64,000 nucleotides of DNA from Desulfobacterales bacterium (lineage in GTDB: Bacteria > Desulfobacterota > Desulfobacteria > Desulfobacterales > JAHEIW01), in contig JASJAN010000003.1 in assembly GCA_030066985.1 (NCBI GenBank), positions 1 to 64,000 on the forward strand, in the 5' to 3' direction. The translations under genes and the position numbers were made by a program. This document shows positions 34,619 to 43,923 of this stretch, in pieces. The first letter of the stretch is position 1, and each line of letters begins with the position of its first letter. The notes beneath the pieces were generated by a model. It was not told the origin of the DNA and searched no databases. It was given only the letters and a program-made list of their open reading frames with translations.

Positions 34619-36328
34619 ATGGATACAACCGCTGCTGCTGACATATCCGCACAATACCAAGTTTCGGCCGCAAGGATGGAGATCGATCGCTTTATTGTTC
34701 CCACAGTGACGATTTTCATTGGCCTAATCCTTTGCTTTTTTATGCTTTTTCCCCTGTCGGCCATTCTCAAGATGAGTTTCTTCAAAGGTGGCGAGTTTGC
34801 CCTGGCCAATTTCACTTTCGCCAATTTTCAAAAATATTTCACCACCGCTTACACCGTCAGAGCGCTGTGGCATAGCCTGTATGTATCGGTCGTCACAACT
34901 ATTATCGTTACGATTATCGTGTTTTTTTACGCCTATGCGATGACCCGCACCACCATTCGCGGCAAGACCTTTTTTCGCAATATCATCATGTTGCCGCTGA
35001 TAGCACCATCAATTATTCAGGCGTTGGCGTTGATTTATCTGTTCGGCCGCAATGGTCTGATAACAGCTCATCTTCTAAAAACAGACTGGAATATTTACGG
35101 GGCGACCGGCATTATTGTATCCGAAGTTCTGTATTGCCTGCCGCACGCTTTTGTCATTTTATATACCACCCTATCGGCAGTGGACATCCGGTTGGATGAA
35201 GCCGCTGAAAGCCTGGGCGCGTCACCTTTTAAAGTATTCACCCGTATCACATTGCCGTCTGCAAAATACGGCATTTTCAGTGCCGCAGCCTTGACGTTCA
35301 ATTTAACCATTACCGATTTCGGTAACCCGGTGGTCATCGGTGCCGATTATAATGTGCTGGCCACCGAAATCTATGCCCAGGTCACCAATCTCTACCGCTT
35401 TGACCTGGGAGCAACCATCAGCATCATTTTACTGGTGCCGTCGCTGATGGCGTTCATGCTTAATTATTACATTTCCCGCAAAACATTTTCGATGATCAGC
35501 GGGGCGGCCAGACCCGTGATTCCACCATCGCGGCCGCTAAAAAAGATCTCCTACACGATTTATTGCAGCCTGGTGACTTTTGCCATTTTTCTTGTATTTG
35601 CCACCGTTATCATCGGCTCTTTTGTTAAAATTTGGCCCTATGACTGGACGCTGACCCTGGCCCATTATAATTTTCCCTCCATCGGCGGATATTCCGCTAT
35701 CTGGACCAGTGTCTGGGTTTCGCTGATCGTAGGAATTGTCGGTGCATTTATCACACTAGTTGCCGGTTATGTTATGGAAACCCGCAAGCCGTTTATGAAA
35801 CAGACGATTTATTTATTGTCGGTCATGCCGGCGGCAATCCCCGGTCTGGTGATGGGACTGGGATACATTCTGGCCTTTAACAAACCGTATTACTTTTTTT
35901 ATGGAACCCCCTGGATCATTGTGATCAATATCGTGATCTGCAATTTCACCCTGGGTATCTTGTCCAGTATATCCAATCTGCGAAACATCGATCCGTCCAT
36001 TGAAGAGGCAGCCATCAGCCTCGGCGGCGATACCTTCCGCACGTTTTTCCGCATTATCTTTCCCCTGTCACGGGTAGCCTTCTTTCAAAACTTTGTCTAT
36101 TTCTTCATGCGCTCAATGACCACTATCAGCGCCGTGATCTTTCTGGTTTCGGCCACCGTCCACCTGGCAGCCATCGAAATCATCATGTTAGACAATGATG
36201 GTTGGACTGCCAGCGCCAATGCCATGAGCACCTGTATCATTGTGATTGTATTGGCTATGCTGGGAATTTTGCAGATTGTGGCTAAAAAGACAGGTCGGCG
36301 ACCGGAAGGTTTAGTGTCTGAAGTGTGA
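34619..36328 (+). CDS. ABC importer permease, two permease domains fused
   Basis: 569 aa with about twelve hydrophobic helices; two binding-protein-dependent permease domains in tandem (about 30-290 and 320-560). Each has its EAA loop: DEAAESLGASPFKVFTRI and EEAAISLGGDTFRTFFRI. Single-chain double permeases of this kind are usual in ferric-iron and 2-aminoethylphosphonate importers. The ATG has no ribosome site; a 226-bp gap holding the hairpin element separates it from the ATPase gene. Confidence 0.9.
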   Translation: MDTTAAADISAQYQVSAARMEIDRFIVPTVTIFIGLILCFFMLFPLSAILKMSFFKGGEFALANFTFANFQKYFTTAYTVRALWHSLYVSVVTTIIVTIIVFFYAYAMTRTTIRGKTFFRNIIMLPLIAPSIIQALALIYLFGRNGLITAHLLKTDWNIYGATGIIVSEVLYCLPHAFVILYTTLSAVDIRLDEAAESLGASPFKVFTRITLPSAKYGIFSAAALTFNLTITDFGNPVVIGADYNVLATEIYAQVTNLYRFDLGATISIILLVPSLMAFMLNYYISRKTFSMISGAARPVIPPSRPLKKISYTIYCSLVTFAIFLVFATVIIGSFVKIWPYDWTLTLAHYNFPSIGGYSAIWTSVWVSLIVGIVGAFITLVAGYVMETRKPFMKQTIYLLSVMPAAIPGLVMGLGYILAFNKPYYFFYGTPWIIVINIVICNFTLGILSSISNLRNIDPSIEEAAISLGGDTFRTFFRIIFPLSRVAFFQNFVYFFMRSMTTISAVIFLVSATVHLAAIEIIMLDNDGWTASANAMSTCIIVIVLAMLGILQIVAKKTGRRPEGLVSEV

Positions 36329-36477
36329 TGCGTTTGGGAAGTCGAACAGACCTCTTGAGCGTAGGTAAAATTTAAAATTCTTTAGGCTTTAATGAAATTT
36401 TGGGCCTTTGCGGCTTTGCGTGAGGCCATATTAATTTTCGCTCAAAACAGAACAGGCAGGTCTATCACGGAGAATCC

Positions 36478-37401
36478 TTAGGACAAATTATACGGAGTTA
36501 AACTTTCGTAACCATTTTGCGTTACCAGGATGGTTTGCTCAAACTGAGCGGATAAAGACTTATCTTTAGTCACCGCCGTCCAATTGTCATCCAGAATTTT
36601 CAATTCGTGGCTACCCATATTGATCATGGGTTCGATCGTAAAAACCATCCCCGGAATAAGACGAATGCCCTGCCCTCGCCGGCCAAAATGCGGGACCTGA
36701 GGCGCCTCGTGAAATTCAAACCCGACGCCATGGCCGACAAAGTCTCTTACCACCGAACAATTCTGGCTCTCAGCGTAAGTTTGAATGGCCCAACCAATAT
36801 CGCCGATGGTGTTGCCGGGTTGAACCATAGCCATACCGCGTTTGAGACACTCTTTAGCAACGCCGACAATTTTAACTGCATCGGGCCCGGGCGTGCCGAC
36901 AAAAAAGGTTTGATTGGCATCCGCATAATAGCCGTCCAACACCGAAGTAATGTCGATATTGACGATATCGCCGTCTTCCAGCACCCGCGTGCCGGGGATA
37001 CCGTGGCACACAACTTCGTTAACCGAAACACAGACACTTTTCGGAAATCCTCTGTAATTTAGAGGCGCCGGGCGGGCCCCGTTTTTAACGGTAAACTCAT
37101 GCACCATGGTGTTAATATCATCTGTCTTTATTCCCGGTCGAATAAGATGAGTGATCTGATCAAAAGTGTCCAAAACCAGCTGCCCGGCACTGCGAATACC
37201 CAATATATCGGATTGCTTTTTTAGACGGATCTTGTAGCGTTGGGCATACAGCGCTCCGGGATCTTTACTATCCTGGGTTTCTTTTCCCAGACAGCATCTT
37301 TTATATTTTAGCCCGCTGCCGCAGGGGCAGGGATCATTTCGACCCACTTTCACGGATGTATCCTTTTTAGTTAGCAGATTTAATCTGGTTTTAGATTTCA
37401 T
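36478..37401 (-). CDS. map: Methionine aminopeptidase with N-terminal SEC-C zinc motif
   Basis: 307 aa. Removes the initiator methionine from new proteins. Residues about 20-38 are a SEC-C motif ([18 protein letters not shown]), a zinc-binding ribosome-targeting tail seen on some type I enzymes. The catalytic pita-bread fold follows: metal Asp in [16 protein letters not shown], His in [10 protein letters not shown], Glu in FTIEPMIN and EQTILVT. Monocistronic, convergent with the importer operon. The start at 37401 has no clear ribosome site. Confidence 0.93.
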   Translation of the reverse strand: MKSKTRLNLLTKKDTSVKVGRNDPCPCGSGLKYKRCCLGKETQDSKDPGALYAQRYKIRLKKQSDILGIRSAGQLVLDTFDQITHLIRPGIKTDDINTMVHEFTVKNGARPAPLNYRGFPKSVCVSVNEVVCHGIPGTRVLEDGDIVNIDITSVLDGYYADANQTFFVGTPGPDAVKIVGVAKECLKRGMAMVQPGNTIGDIGWAIQTYAESQNCSVVRDFVGHGVGFEFHEAPQVPHFGRRGQGIRLIPGMVFTIEPMINMGSHELKILDDNWTAVTKDKSLSAQFEQTILVTQNGYESLTPYNLS

Positions 37402-37642
37402 TTAACAGAGACTCAGTCATGATCCGCCCGCTGATGGTCTCAATGAGGTGGACATCATTAGCTTCTTATCAAAATTGATTCTTGTATACCAAATACTATC
37501 TTAATTCAACCATAATGCAAAGTAAAACCAGTCAGGATAAATTTTCATGTTTGCTATTCATTCAAAAAAATATCATAATAACCGCATCAGAATATAAGCG
37601 CAGATCAAGTGATAAACATCGAATCACCGGAGATTCAGGCTG

Positions 37643-38596
37643 ATGCATTTTGAGGTGTCAGGCGTAACGGTTTCGCCATTAATCCCCTTTGGCGTGGCAT
37701 TTATTGTCTCACTGTTTACTTCAACCGCCGGGGTATCCGGCGCATTCCTTTTATTGCCCTTTCAGGTCAGTATATTGGGTTTTACAAGCCCAGCAGTTTC
37801 TCCCACGAATCTGTTCTATAATGTCGTTTCCATCCCCAGCGGCGTTTATCGCTACATGCGAGAACAGCGCATGTCCTGGCCGCTGACCTGGGTTATTATC
37901 ATCGGAACCCTGCCGGGTATATTTATCGGCGCTATTATTCGAATTTTGTATTTGCCGGATCCAAAAAGTTTCAAATTTTTTGCCGGTTGCGTACTTTTAT
38001 ATATCGGCCTGCGACTCGTTCAATCAACGATTAAAAAAAATGATATTTCAATTGAAAAAGCAAAAGCTGCCGAAGAACGTTTCTATGCCGAACAAGACAG
38101 CAAGGCAGCGAAGGCTGAAAATAAACCCATCCAGACAACCGGTGTTAAAACCATCAACGTCTCCCTAACCCGTTTCAGCTATAGCTTTTACGGTGAGACC
38201 TTTTCTTTTAATACCATAGCTTTGCTGGTGCTCGCGTTTATCGTTGGAATTGTCGGGGGCACTTACGGTATTGGTGGGGGGGCTATTATTGCACCATTTC
38301 TGGTAGCGTTTTTCGGTTTACCGGTGTACACCATCGCCGGTGCCACCTTGTTTGCCACGTTTGCCACTTCGATTGCCGGGGTTGTCTTTTATGCCGGCAT
38401 TGCCCCGTTATTTGCGTATACCGGTCTGGCAATTGCACCGGACTGGGCGCTGGGCGCTTTATTTGGCGCCGGCGGTTTTTTAGGCATTTATTGCGGCGCA
38501 CGTCTTCAAAAATATATGCCCGCCAAGATCATCAAGATTATTCTCATGCTCACCCTGCTCTTCGTCGCCATCCGATACATTTCATCTATTTTTTAA
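37643..38596 (+). CDS. TauE/SafE-family exporter, second copy
   Basis: 317 aa, eight or nine hydrophobic helices. First repeat: TSTAGVSGAFLLLPFQV; second repeat: GIVGGTYGIGGGAIIAPFLV; a charged cytoplasmic loop lies between (about 130-175). Not closely similar to the exporter at 27-28 kb, so a separate subfamily. GGAGA upstream of the ATG. Predicted to export sulfite or another small (thio)sulfur or carbon anion across the inner membrane. Confidence 0.85.
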   Translation: MHFEVSGVTVSPLIPFGVAFIVSLFTSTAGVSGAFLLLPFQVSILGFTSPAVSPTNLFYNVVSIPSGVYRYMREQRMSWPLTWVIIIGTLPGIFIGAIIRILYLPDPKSFKFFAGCVLLYIGLRLVQSTIKKNDISIEKAKAAEERFYAEQDSKAAKAENKPIQTTGVKTINVSLTRFSYSFYGETFSFNTIALLVLAFIVGIVGGTYGIGGGAIIAPFLVAFFGLPVYTIAGATLFATFATSIAGVVFYAGIAPLFAYTGLAIAPDWALGALFGAGGFLGIYCGARLQKYMPAKIIKIILMLTLLFVAIRYISSIF

Positions 38597-38656
38597 TTGG
38601 TTCATAAATTCCAATGTATGGGGATTCACGCACAATGTTGCAATCCCAAACTATTA

Positions 38657-38800
38657 GGTTTCGGGTTTCAGGTGTCAGGTGTCAGGGCACATCGGAAAGA
38701 CAGGGCAGTGCAGATGGTGAAAGCGAGTAAATAAGGTATTATCTGGCGTCTGTTTCCTGTCCCATTAGTTACTGACACCCGAAACCTGACACCTGAAACC
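38657..38800. repeat. Inverted pair of GTGTCAGGTTTC-type word arrays, second copy
   Basis: Left 38657-38686: GGTTTCGGGTTTCAGG then GTGTCAGGTGTCAG. Right 38771-38800: CTGACACCCGAAACCTGACACCTGAAACC words. The arms are complementary and separated by 84 bp. Same words as the copy at 12249-12396 but different spacer. Confidence 0.85.
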
Positions 38801-38837
38801 TTTACGTCCGGTAAAAATTTACGAATTTAATATTGGT

Positions 38838-39857
38838 TTAGAGCCATTTAACAGTATTTGGATCATACTTGAGGGTGACGTGCTGGCCCGGATAGAGGTT
38901 TTCCTGTTGAACCTTGTGGTGGGACAATTTTAGGGTAAGCGGCAGGGAACCGATAAGAATGGTGGCCAGCGTATCGGCGCTGTTTTTATCAAGTGTCAGA
39001 CGGGTGACGATGCCCTTTAGGATAGGGGCATCGTGTTCATCTCGCTGCTTATCCATTCCATTAGCGATGCCTGAGAGTCCAAGAATAGCCACTGCATCCG
39101 GTCCGGGCGGGTCGGACAAGCGAATACACTGCCCGTCGGGTAATTGTTTTTCCCAAAGATGTCCGCTCAAAGGACGCCAGGGACCGAAAATGATATTTTC
39201 CCTGCCGGTGCCGAACAAACGACCTTTAAACAAGTGCATTACCTGGTCACAAACATCGTACAGCCAGTCGCGGTCGTGGCTGGCGATGAGCAAAGTGGTG
39301 TTCCACTCCCGGCGCGCCATCAAAGCCGCTTCTTTGATCTGCTGTGCGCTGGCAACATCGACATTGGCGGTGGGCTCGTCCAACAGCAATATTTCCGGTT
39401 TGAGCACCAAGCGGGCAGCCAGCGCCACCCGCTGGGTCTCCCCGCCGGAAAGCTGATGGGCGGGGGAATCCATAAAATCCGCCATCCCCACCATATTGAG
39501 CCCCTTGATAATTCGGCGCTTGCGCTCTTCTTTGTCAATGCCTCTGATTTTCAGACCGAATTCCATGTTATTAAATACGCTCGTCGTAAAAAGAAGGGGC
39601 AATTGATCAACCAGAACCACTTCCTTACGCAAACGCTGCAAGTAAGGCTCAACAAACTGTACCGGTTTAGATTTATACGTCAACACACCGTTGGTGAGGG
39701 GCTCAAGAAAGGCTAGAATATTTAACAGGGTGGTTTTGCCGGCACCGTTGGGGCCCTGCAGCCCATAAATCGCCCCTTTTGCGATATCCAGTTTCTGAAT
39801 ATCAAGAATCGTACGATCCTGATATGTTTTGGTCAGCCGCGCAATATTAAATAGCAT
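38838..39857 (-). CDS. tupC: Tungstate-type ABC importer ATPase
   Basis: 339 aa. Walker A GPNGAGKTT at 35-43, signature QLSGGETQRVALAARL, Walker B ILLLDEPTANVD, His switch IASHDRDW, then a long C-terminal region (about 235-339) with a mobile TOBE-like sensor (VTRLTLDKNSADTLATILIG). Start ATG overlaps the permease stop by one base (TGATG). Together with the two genes upstream it forms a TupABC tungstate importer, feeding tungsten/molybdenum cofactor enzymes. Confidence 0.85.
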   Translation of the reverse strand: MLFNIARLTKTYQDRTILDIQKLDIAKGAIYGLQGPNGAGKTTLLNILAFLEPLTNGVLTYKSKPVQFVEPYLQRLRKEVVLVDQLPLLFTTSVFNNMEFGLKIRGIDKEERKRRIIKGLNMVGMADFMDSPAHQLSGGETQRVALAARLVLKPEILLLDEPTANVDVASAQQIKEAALMARREWNTTLLIASHDRDWLYDVCDQVMHLFKGRLFGTGRENIIFGPWRPLSGHLWEKQLPDGQCIRLSDPPGPDAVAILGLSGIANGMDKQRDEHDAPILKGIVTRLTLDKNSADTLATILIGSLPLTLKLSHHKVQQENLYPGQHVTLKYDPNTVKWL

Positions 39858-40552
39858 CAGGAACGAATCCTTCCCTGAAATAAATGAAATAACAGATTCA
39901 TTGCGAAACTCAGACCCAGCAGCACAATGCCCAGGGCCACCGCCAGGGTAAAGGCGCCTTTGTCATATTCCAGGGCCATGGCGGTAGTCATGGTGCGGGT
40001 AAATCCGCGAATGTTGCCGCCCAGCATCATGCTGATACCGACTTCCGAGATGACGCGGCCGTATGCTGCAATGACCGCGGCCACTATACCGTAACGCGCT
40101 TCACGGAATATGACAAAGGCCGTTTGCAGGCGATTGGCGCCAAGGGTCATCGCTGTCTTGCGGTAGCGCTGATCAATTCGGCTGATGGCTGCAATGGTCA
40201 GCGCTGTGATCACCGGGATGATCAGCAAAGTCTGACCAATAATAATGGCTTTCTGGGTGTACAGCAGGTCGAAAACACCCAGTACCCCGCGGCGGGAAAT
40301 AAAGGCATATACAAAAAGCCCGATGACCACCGTTGGAACCGCCAGCAGCGTATTGAGGCAGGTAATCATAAAGCGCTTGCCCGGAAAAGATTCAAAGGCA
40401 ACCAAAAAACCGAGCGGAATCCCCACCAAACTGGCAAAAAGCGTTGAATAACCGCTGACCTTTAAAGAAACGGCAACGATATCAACCATCTCCTGATCAA
40501 GTGAAACAACCAGGGCAATGGCGGAAATAAAACTGTCAATCAGCAATTCCAC
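39857..40552 (-). CDS. tupB: Tungstate-type ABC importer permease
   Basis: 231 aa, five to six hydrophobic helices with EAA-type loop AMTLGANRLQTAFVIF near the middle, and the conserved SEVGISMMLGGNIRGFTRTMTTAMALE block that is characteristic of TupB permeases. Single-chain homodimeric permease. Translationally coupled with the ATPase gene downstream. Confidence 0.87.
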   Translation of the reverse strand: MELLIDSFISAIALVVSLDQEMVDIVAVSLKVSGYSTLFASLVGIPLGFLVAFESFPGKRFMITCLNTLLAVPTVVIGLFVYAFISRRGVLGVFDLLYTQKAIIIGQTLLIIPVITALTIAAISRIDQRYRKTAMTLGANRLQTAFVIFREARYGIVAAVIAAYGRVISEVGISMMLGGNIRGFTRTMTTAMALEYDKGAFTLAVALGIVLLGLSFAMNLLFHLFQGRIRS

Positions 40553-40627
40553 AATTGGTGCTCAATCCAGGGTGTTAAATAATCAAAAATGTTATTGCTT
40601 ATAATTTCAAAATAGCCTTTAGCTAAA

Positions 40628-40729
40628 GGTTGGCCGGTTGAGCCAGTTAGGCCGGTTTATGAATGAAAGTGACTGATTTGAAGATTGCGTAACCGGCTAA
40701 ACGGGCCAACGGGCTCAACGGGCACAACC
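40628..40729 (-). repeat. Inverted ACGGGC-type word arrays starting at tupA stop
   Basis: In the direction of tupA the array begins on the last base of its TAG stop: GTTGTGCCCGTTGAGCCC, GTTGGCCC, GTTTAGCC words, then a 33-bp spacer and the complementary array (AACCGGCC, AACTGGCTC, AACCGGCC). Forms a hairpin between the tupA and tupB genes. Word family shared with 10958-11054 and 49709-49773. Confidence 0.85.
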
Positions 40730-41619
40730 TATTTAACCGCATCCGGATAAAATAGTTGTTTGCCCAACAGACGGTAATTATTGATCACTGTCTGCCCTTT
40801 GCTTGATACCAGCCATTCGGCAAAGGATTTGGACAGATCGTATTTGACGTGCGGATGTTTTTGGGGACTGATCGGAATCACCCCATAGGGATTTGCCAAA
40901 GCCGGATCCCCCTCGCACAGCACCACCAGGTCAATGGGCACATCGCGTCCGAATTTGTACTTAATATAGGTGCCCCTGTCGGCCAGGATGTATGCCTGCT
41001 TTTCATCTGCAAAGGTCAGGGCTTTGCCCATACCCTGCCCGATGGACAGATACCATTGGCCCTGGGGACGGACAAATCTAACTTCTTTTTTCTTGCCCTT
41101 TTTGACGATGGTTTGCGTCATTTTTTCCAGAGGTAAAGCGGTGGATTTCCAGAGGGCCTGCTCCTTTGAATGCGTGCCGCTGTCATCACCCCGCGAGACA
41201 AACCCTGCCTGGACCGCCGCAATTTTCTTGAGGGCCGCAGCCGCATGGGTCAACCCTTTTATGGCAGCCGGATCTTTTTGAGGGCCAAGAATAACAAAGT
41301 CATTATGCATGACGGCATAACGCTTTGTACCATACCCATCGTGCACAAATTTATCCTCACGGGCTTTGGCATGCACAAAGATGACATCCACATTACCGTC
41401 CATGCCATCGCGGATCGCCGCTCCGGTTCCTTTTGCAATGACCTTCACCTGAATGCCGGTATCCTTTTCCAGCTCAGGCAGCAAGATGTCCAGAAGACCG
41501 GAAGCCTGGGTGCTGGTTGTGGTCGACATCTTTATGATTTTATCCCCTGCCGAAGCAATGCCGCCAAAAAAATAAATCGTTAAAACCGCTATAAAAAGTT
41601 TAATCCCCAGTTTTTTCAT
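40729..41619 (-). CDS. tupA: Tungstate-type periplasmic binding protein
   Basis: 296 aa from the ATG at 41619, which has GGGAGG upstream (an ATG six codons earlier does not). Signal peptide about 1-23, mature region opens with IIKMSTTTSTQASGLLD, the oxyanion-binding TTTS motif of TupA, followed by GNVDVIFVHAKA and YAVMHNDFVILGP. These features separate TupA from molybdate ModA. Binds tungstate (possibly molybdate) for TupBC. First importer gene downstream of its probable regulator. Confidence 0.88.
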   Translation of the reverse strand: MKKLGIKLFIAVLTIYFFGGIASAGDKIIKMSTTTSTQASGLLDILLPELEKDTGIQVKVIAKGTGAAIRDGMDGNVDVIFVHAKAREDKFVHDGYGTKRYAVMHNDFVILGPQKDPAAIKGLTHAAAALKKIAAVQAGFVSRGDDSGTHSKEQALWKSTALPLEKMTQTIVKKGKKKEVRFVRPQGQWYLSIGQGMGKALTFADEKQAYILADRGTYIKYKFGRDVPIDLVVLCEGDPALANPYGVIPISPQKHPHVKYDLSKSFAEWLVSSKGQTVINNYRLLGKQLFYPDAVK

Positions 41620-41639
41620 TACATCCTCCCTTTGCATCC

Positions 41640-41815
41640 AATTTCCATATTCGCTCCACTGTCATTTGTCTCTTGTCATCTATCTTCTGCTTGCCCGGCG
41701 TCTTGTCCGGCGAAGTTTTTTTGGCCGCCATAGCTTTAGCGACGGCGGTTAACGAAGACGGAAGCTCGTCAGAGTGAAGACGGGTCATCTGTCTTCTGTT
41801 CTGTATCATCCGCAC
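41640..41815. repeat. CAGAAGAC/CGTCTTCACTCTG repeat at 3' end of the tup regulator gene
   Basis: On the minus strand: CAGAACAGAAGACAGATGAC, then CCCGTCTTCACTCTGACGAG, a divergent middle, and GCAAGCAGAAGATAGATGAC with ACAAGAGACAAATGAC. Nearly the same blocks in the same order occur at 52895-52990 in rsmI. The first part encodes the last residues of the regulator. Confidence 0.75.
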
Positions 41816-42716
41816 CCGGATATATCATCTTACCGCTTAAGCTGATATCATAGCCCTGTAAGGCATCCGCCATGGTCCGAAACGGCTCTTCGTGCAAAAG
41901 ACCTAAAAACCGCTGAATGGCTTCATCAAAAAATCGATCCTTTAGAACCATCAGATCAAATCGTTCCCAGCGAATGGGGATAAAATCGATATTCAATAAC
42001 CCGGCGACAGTCCCGATGCCGGGGCCGGTGTCGGCACGCCCGGCCAGGATTTCAAGCCCCACGTCCAGATGACGGTGAACCTCATTACCGTAACCATCGA
42101 TTTTTTCTCCTTTAATGCCGGCTTTTTTAAATTCGCGATCCAGCAATAGACGCGTTCCGGTCCCCGGCGATCGGTTGACGATTCGCATATCGGGTTGGGT
42201 TAGATCGGCGACGCCGCAAATCTTTTTGGGATTGCCCTTTGCCACCAGGAGACCTTGCTCGCGCCGTGAAAAATTGACTACCGCCGGCATGGAGTCCAGC
42301 TCCTGGAAAGCATATTCAAAATTATAGTCTTCCTCATCATCCTGCAGCAGGTGGCTTGAAGCAATATGGCATAGATTCTGGCGTAGGGCTCGCAGGCCGC
42401 CCATGCTGCCCAGGTTTCCAAATACTGCTAAAGGTGCCTGAGTCTGGCTGTTGAAAAGCGAAATCGCACGATCCAATAAGGGATCGTTGCTGCCGGCCAG
42501 AATAAGGATACCCGGGTCTATGGAATGAAGGTTGCCTGTTTCCGGATAGTTGATGGTCTGGGTTTCAACCCATTGTTCCACCAGATGCCTGGGAAACAGC
42601 CATTTACCCGTTACTTTGGAAGCCGGCAAACCTTTTTCAGCCACCAGGGTGTAAACCATCTTTTCATTCACATTTAAAAATTCAGCGACTTCTTTAGTGG
42701 TCAAAAGCTTTTTCAT
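41769..42716 (-). CDS. HTH + periplasmic-binding-like regulator of the tup operon
   Basis: 315 aa from the ATG at 42716. N-terminal excisionase/MerR-like helix-turn-helix (LLTTKEVAEFLNVNEKMVYTLVAEKGLP, about 3-30, and KVTGKWLFPRHLVEQW), then a cytoplasmic PBP-like ligand domain (about 60-300: ILILAGSNDPLLDRA, NRSPGTGTRLLLDREF, ADTGPGIGTVA). Such proteins sense oxyanions such as molybdate or tungstate, and the tup genes follow directly. The last 12 residues (DDTEQKTDDPSSL region) are encoded by a short-word repeat and look like a recent read-through extension. Confidence 0.85.
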   Translation of the reverse strand: MKKLLTTKEVAEFLNVNEKMVYTLVAEKGLPASKVTGKWLFPRHLVEQWVETQTINYPETGNLHSIDPGILILAGSNDPLLDRAISLFNSQTQAPLAVFGNLGSMGGLRALRQNLCHIASSHLLQDDEEDYNFEYAFQELDSMPAVVNFSRREQGLLVAKGNPKKICGVADLTQPDMRIVNRSPGTGTRLLLDREFKKAGIKGEKIDGYGNEVHRHLDVGLEILAGRADTGPGIGTVAGLLNIDFIPIRWERFDLMVLKDRFFDEAIQRFLGLLHEEPFRTMADALQGYDISLSGKMIYPGADDTEQKTDDPSSL

Positions 42717-42777
42717 AATGATCCGCCTGTGGACCCACAACGCCTTTTCAGGGCCAAATCCAGATTTTCAAAGTGGT

Positions 42778-42816
42778 TTTATAGCTTTTATTGTAATAAT
42801 ATGTCAATATTATTAC
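42778..42816 (-). promoter_or_regulatory. Promoter with overlapping palindromic operator, tup regulator-tupABC
   Basis: Minus strand TTGACA (42807-42802), 18-bp spacer, TATAAA (42783-42778), a good sigma-70 promoter 60 bp before the regulator start. The -35 box is the centre of a perfect 9-bp inverted repeat GTAATAATA/TATTATTAC (42793-42816), an ideal place for a repressor to block polymerase, presumably the regulator itself. Confidence 0.75.
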
Positions 42817-43009
42817 TGAACTTATAGTTTATAATACTTATAATTACAAATAATAACAATAAATCTTATTTTTCAGCTGCTTAACGGGAGATTTCAGCTT
42901 TAAATAGAAAGCTTGATTCAGGCGCTCGATCTCAGATCGGGCAATCAGGCGTGGGTTAAATACAAATCCAAATTTTTATTGTACTTATTTATACAAATAG
43001 ATTTTGTTA

Positions 43010-43038
43010 CCTTATATAATATAAGGAAGTAACAACAG
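43010..43038. promoter_or_regulatory. AT-rich palindrome downstream of nth
   Basis: TTGTTA, CCTTATATAATATAAGG (a perfect 17-base palindrome), AAG, TAACAA. It lies just after nth and about 200 bp upstream of the tup regulator promoter. It could be a second operator or the nth 3' end hairpin; there is no U-run. Confidence 0.5.
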
Positions 43039-43059
43039 CGAGGAATTCGTTGCGCAACA

Positions 43060-43695
43060 CTAGCGGGTTTTATCAGGCCAGGGGCAAATTTTGTTTAGCG
43101 GACAATGTGGGCATTTGGGTTTGCGGGCCATACAGGTGGCGCGGCCAAAAAAAATCAGTCGCAAACAGAAATCATTCCAATCGCGCCGCGGAATGATTTT
43201 CATCAGATCAAATTCAATTTTAACTGGATTTTTGTTTGCGCTTAAACCCAGCCGGTTTGAAATACGCGCGACATGGGTGTCAACCACAACACCGGGAATG
43301 CCGAATGCAGCCCCCAGAACCACGTTGGCGGTCTTGCGCCCTACCCCCGGAAGCTTCACCAGCTCTTCCAGAGTTTGAGGCACCTGCCCATCATGCCGGT
43401 CTAAAATGGCTCGGGCGCAATTTTTTATGTTTTTGGCCTTGTTATGGAAAAAACCGGTGGAGCGAATCAGGTTTTCAATGGTCTTAAGATGGGCCGCGGC
43501 AAAATCAGCAGGGGTTTTCAGGCGCTTAAAGAGTACCGGTGTCACCTGGTTGACCTGCTTGTCGGTGCATTGGGCCGAAAGGATGGTTGCCACCAGAAGT
43601 TGAAAAGGATTTTGGTGAAATAATTGGGTTTTAACTTCCGGAAAAATTTCACGTAGAATCCTGCGGATTTTATCAGCGCGTGTTTTTACCTGCAT
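43060..43695 (-). CDS. nth: Endonuclease III
   Basis: 211 aa DNA glycosylase/AP lyase of base-excision repair acting on oxidised pyrimidines. Helix-hairpin-helix LPGVGRKTANVVLG with the catalytic Lys, and VVDTHVARISNRLG with the catalytic Asp. The C-terminal [4Fe-4S] cluster is complete: C-x6-C-x2-C-x5-C in CMARKPKCPHCPLNKIC. Standard length. Start at 43695; upstream gap carries GGTCAGTGGTCAG-type words. Confidence 0.95.
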   Translation of the reverse strand: MQVKTRADKIRRILREIFPEVKTQLFHQNPFQLLVATILSAQCTDKQVNQVTPVLFKRLKTPADFAAAHLKTIENLIRSTGFFHNKAKNIKNCARAILDRHDGQVPQTLEELVKLPGVGRKTANVVLGAAFGIPGVVVDTHVARISNRLGLSANKNPVKIEFDLMKIIPRRDWNDFCLRLIFFGRATCMARKPKCPHCPLNKICPWPDKTR

Positions 43696-43923
43696 ATCAA
43701 TTGGTCAGTGGTCAGTTGTCCGTCGTCAGTTGCAAAAATTGTTTATAGAGACTATTGTAAAGCTATGATCTTACTGTATTAAAACGAAGGATATACGCCG
43801 CTTTTGCAAACGCAGTCAAGACAGAAAAATCTCAGACCGGTACAACCGACCACGGACAAAGTGCAAACAACAGCGTATTAAAGGATTATCACTAAACAAA
43901 TTTGAAAAGCAGCTCGATAGGCT

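Noticed and set aside
41600-41815. 71-codon minus-strand frame after the tup regulator
   Set aside because: It is made of the CAGAAGAC repeat and has no ribosome site; similarity to the rsmI tail comes from the shared repeat.
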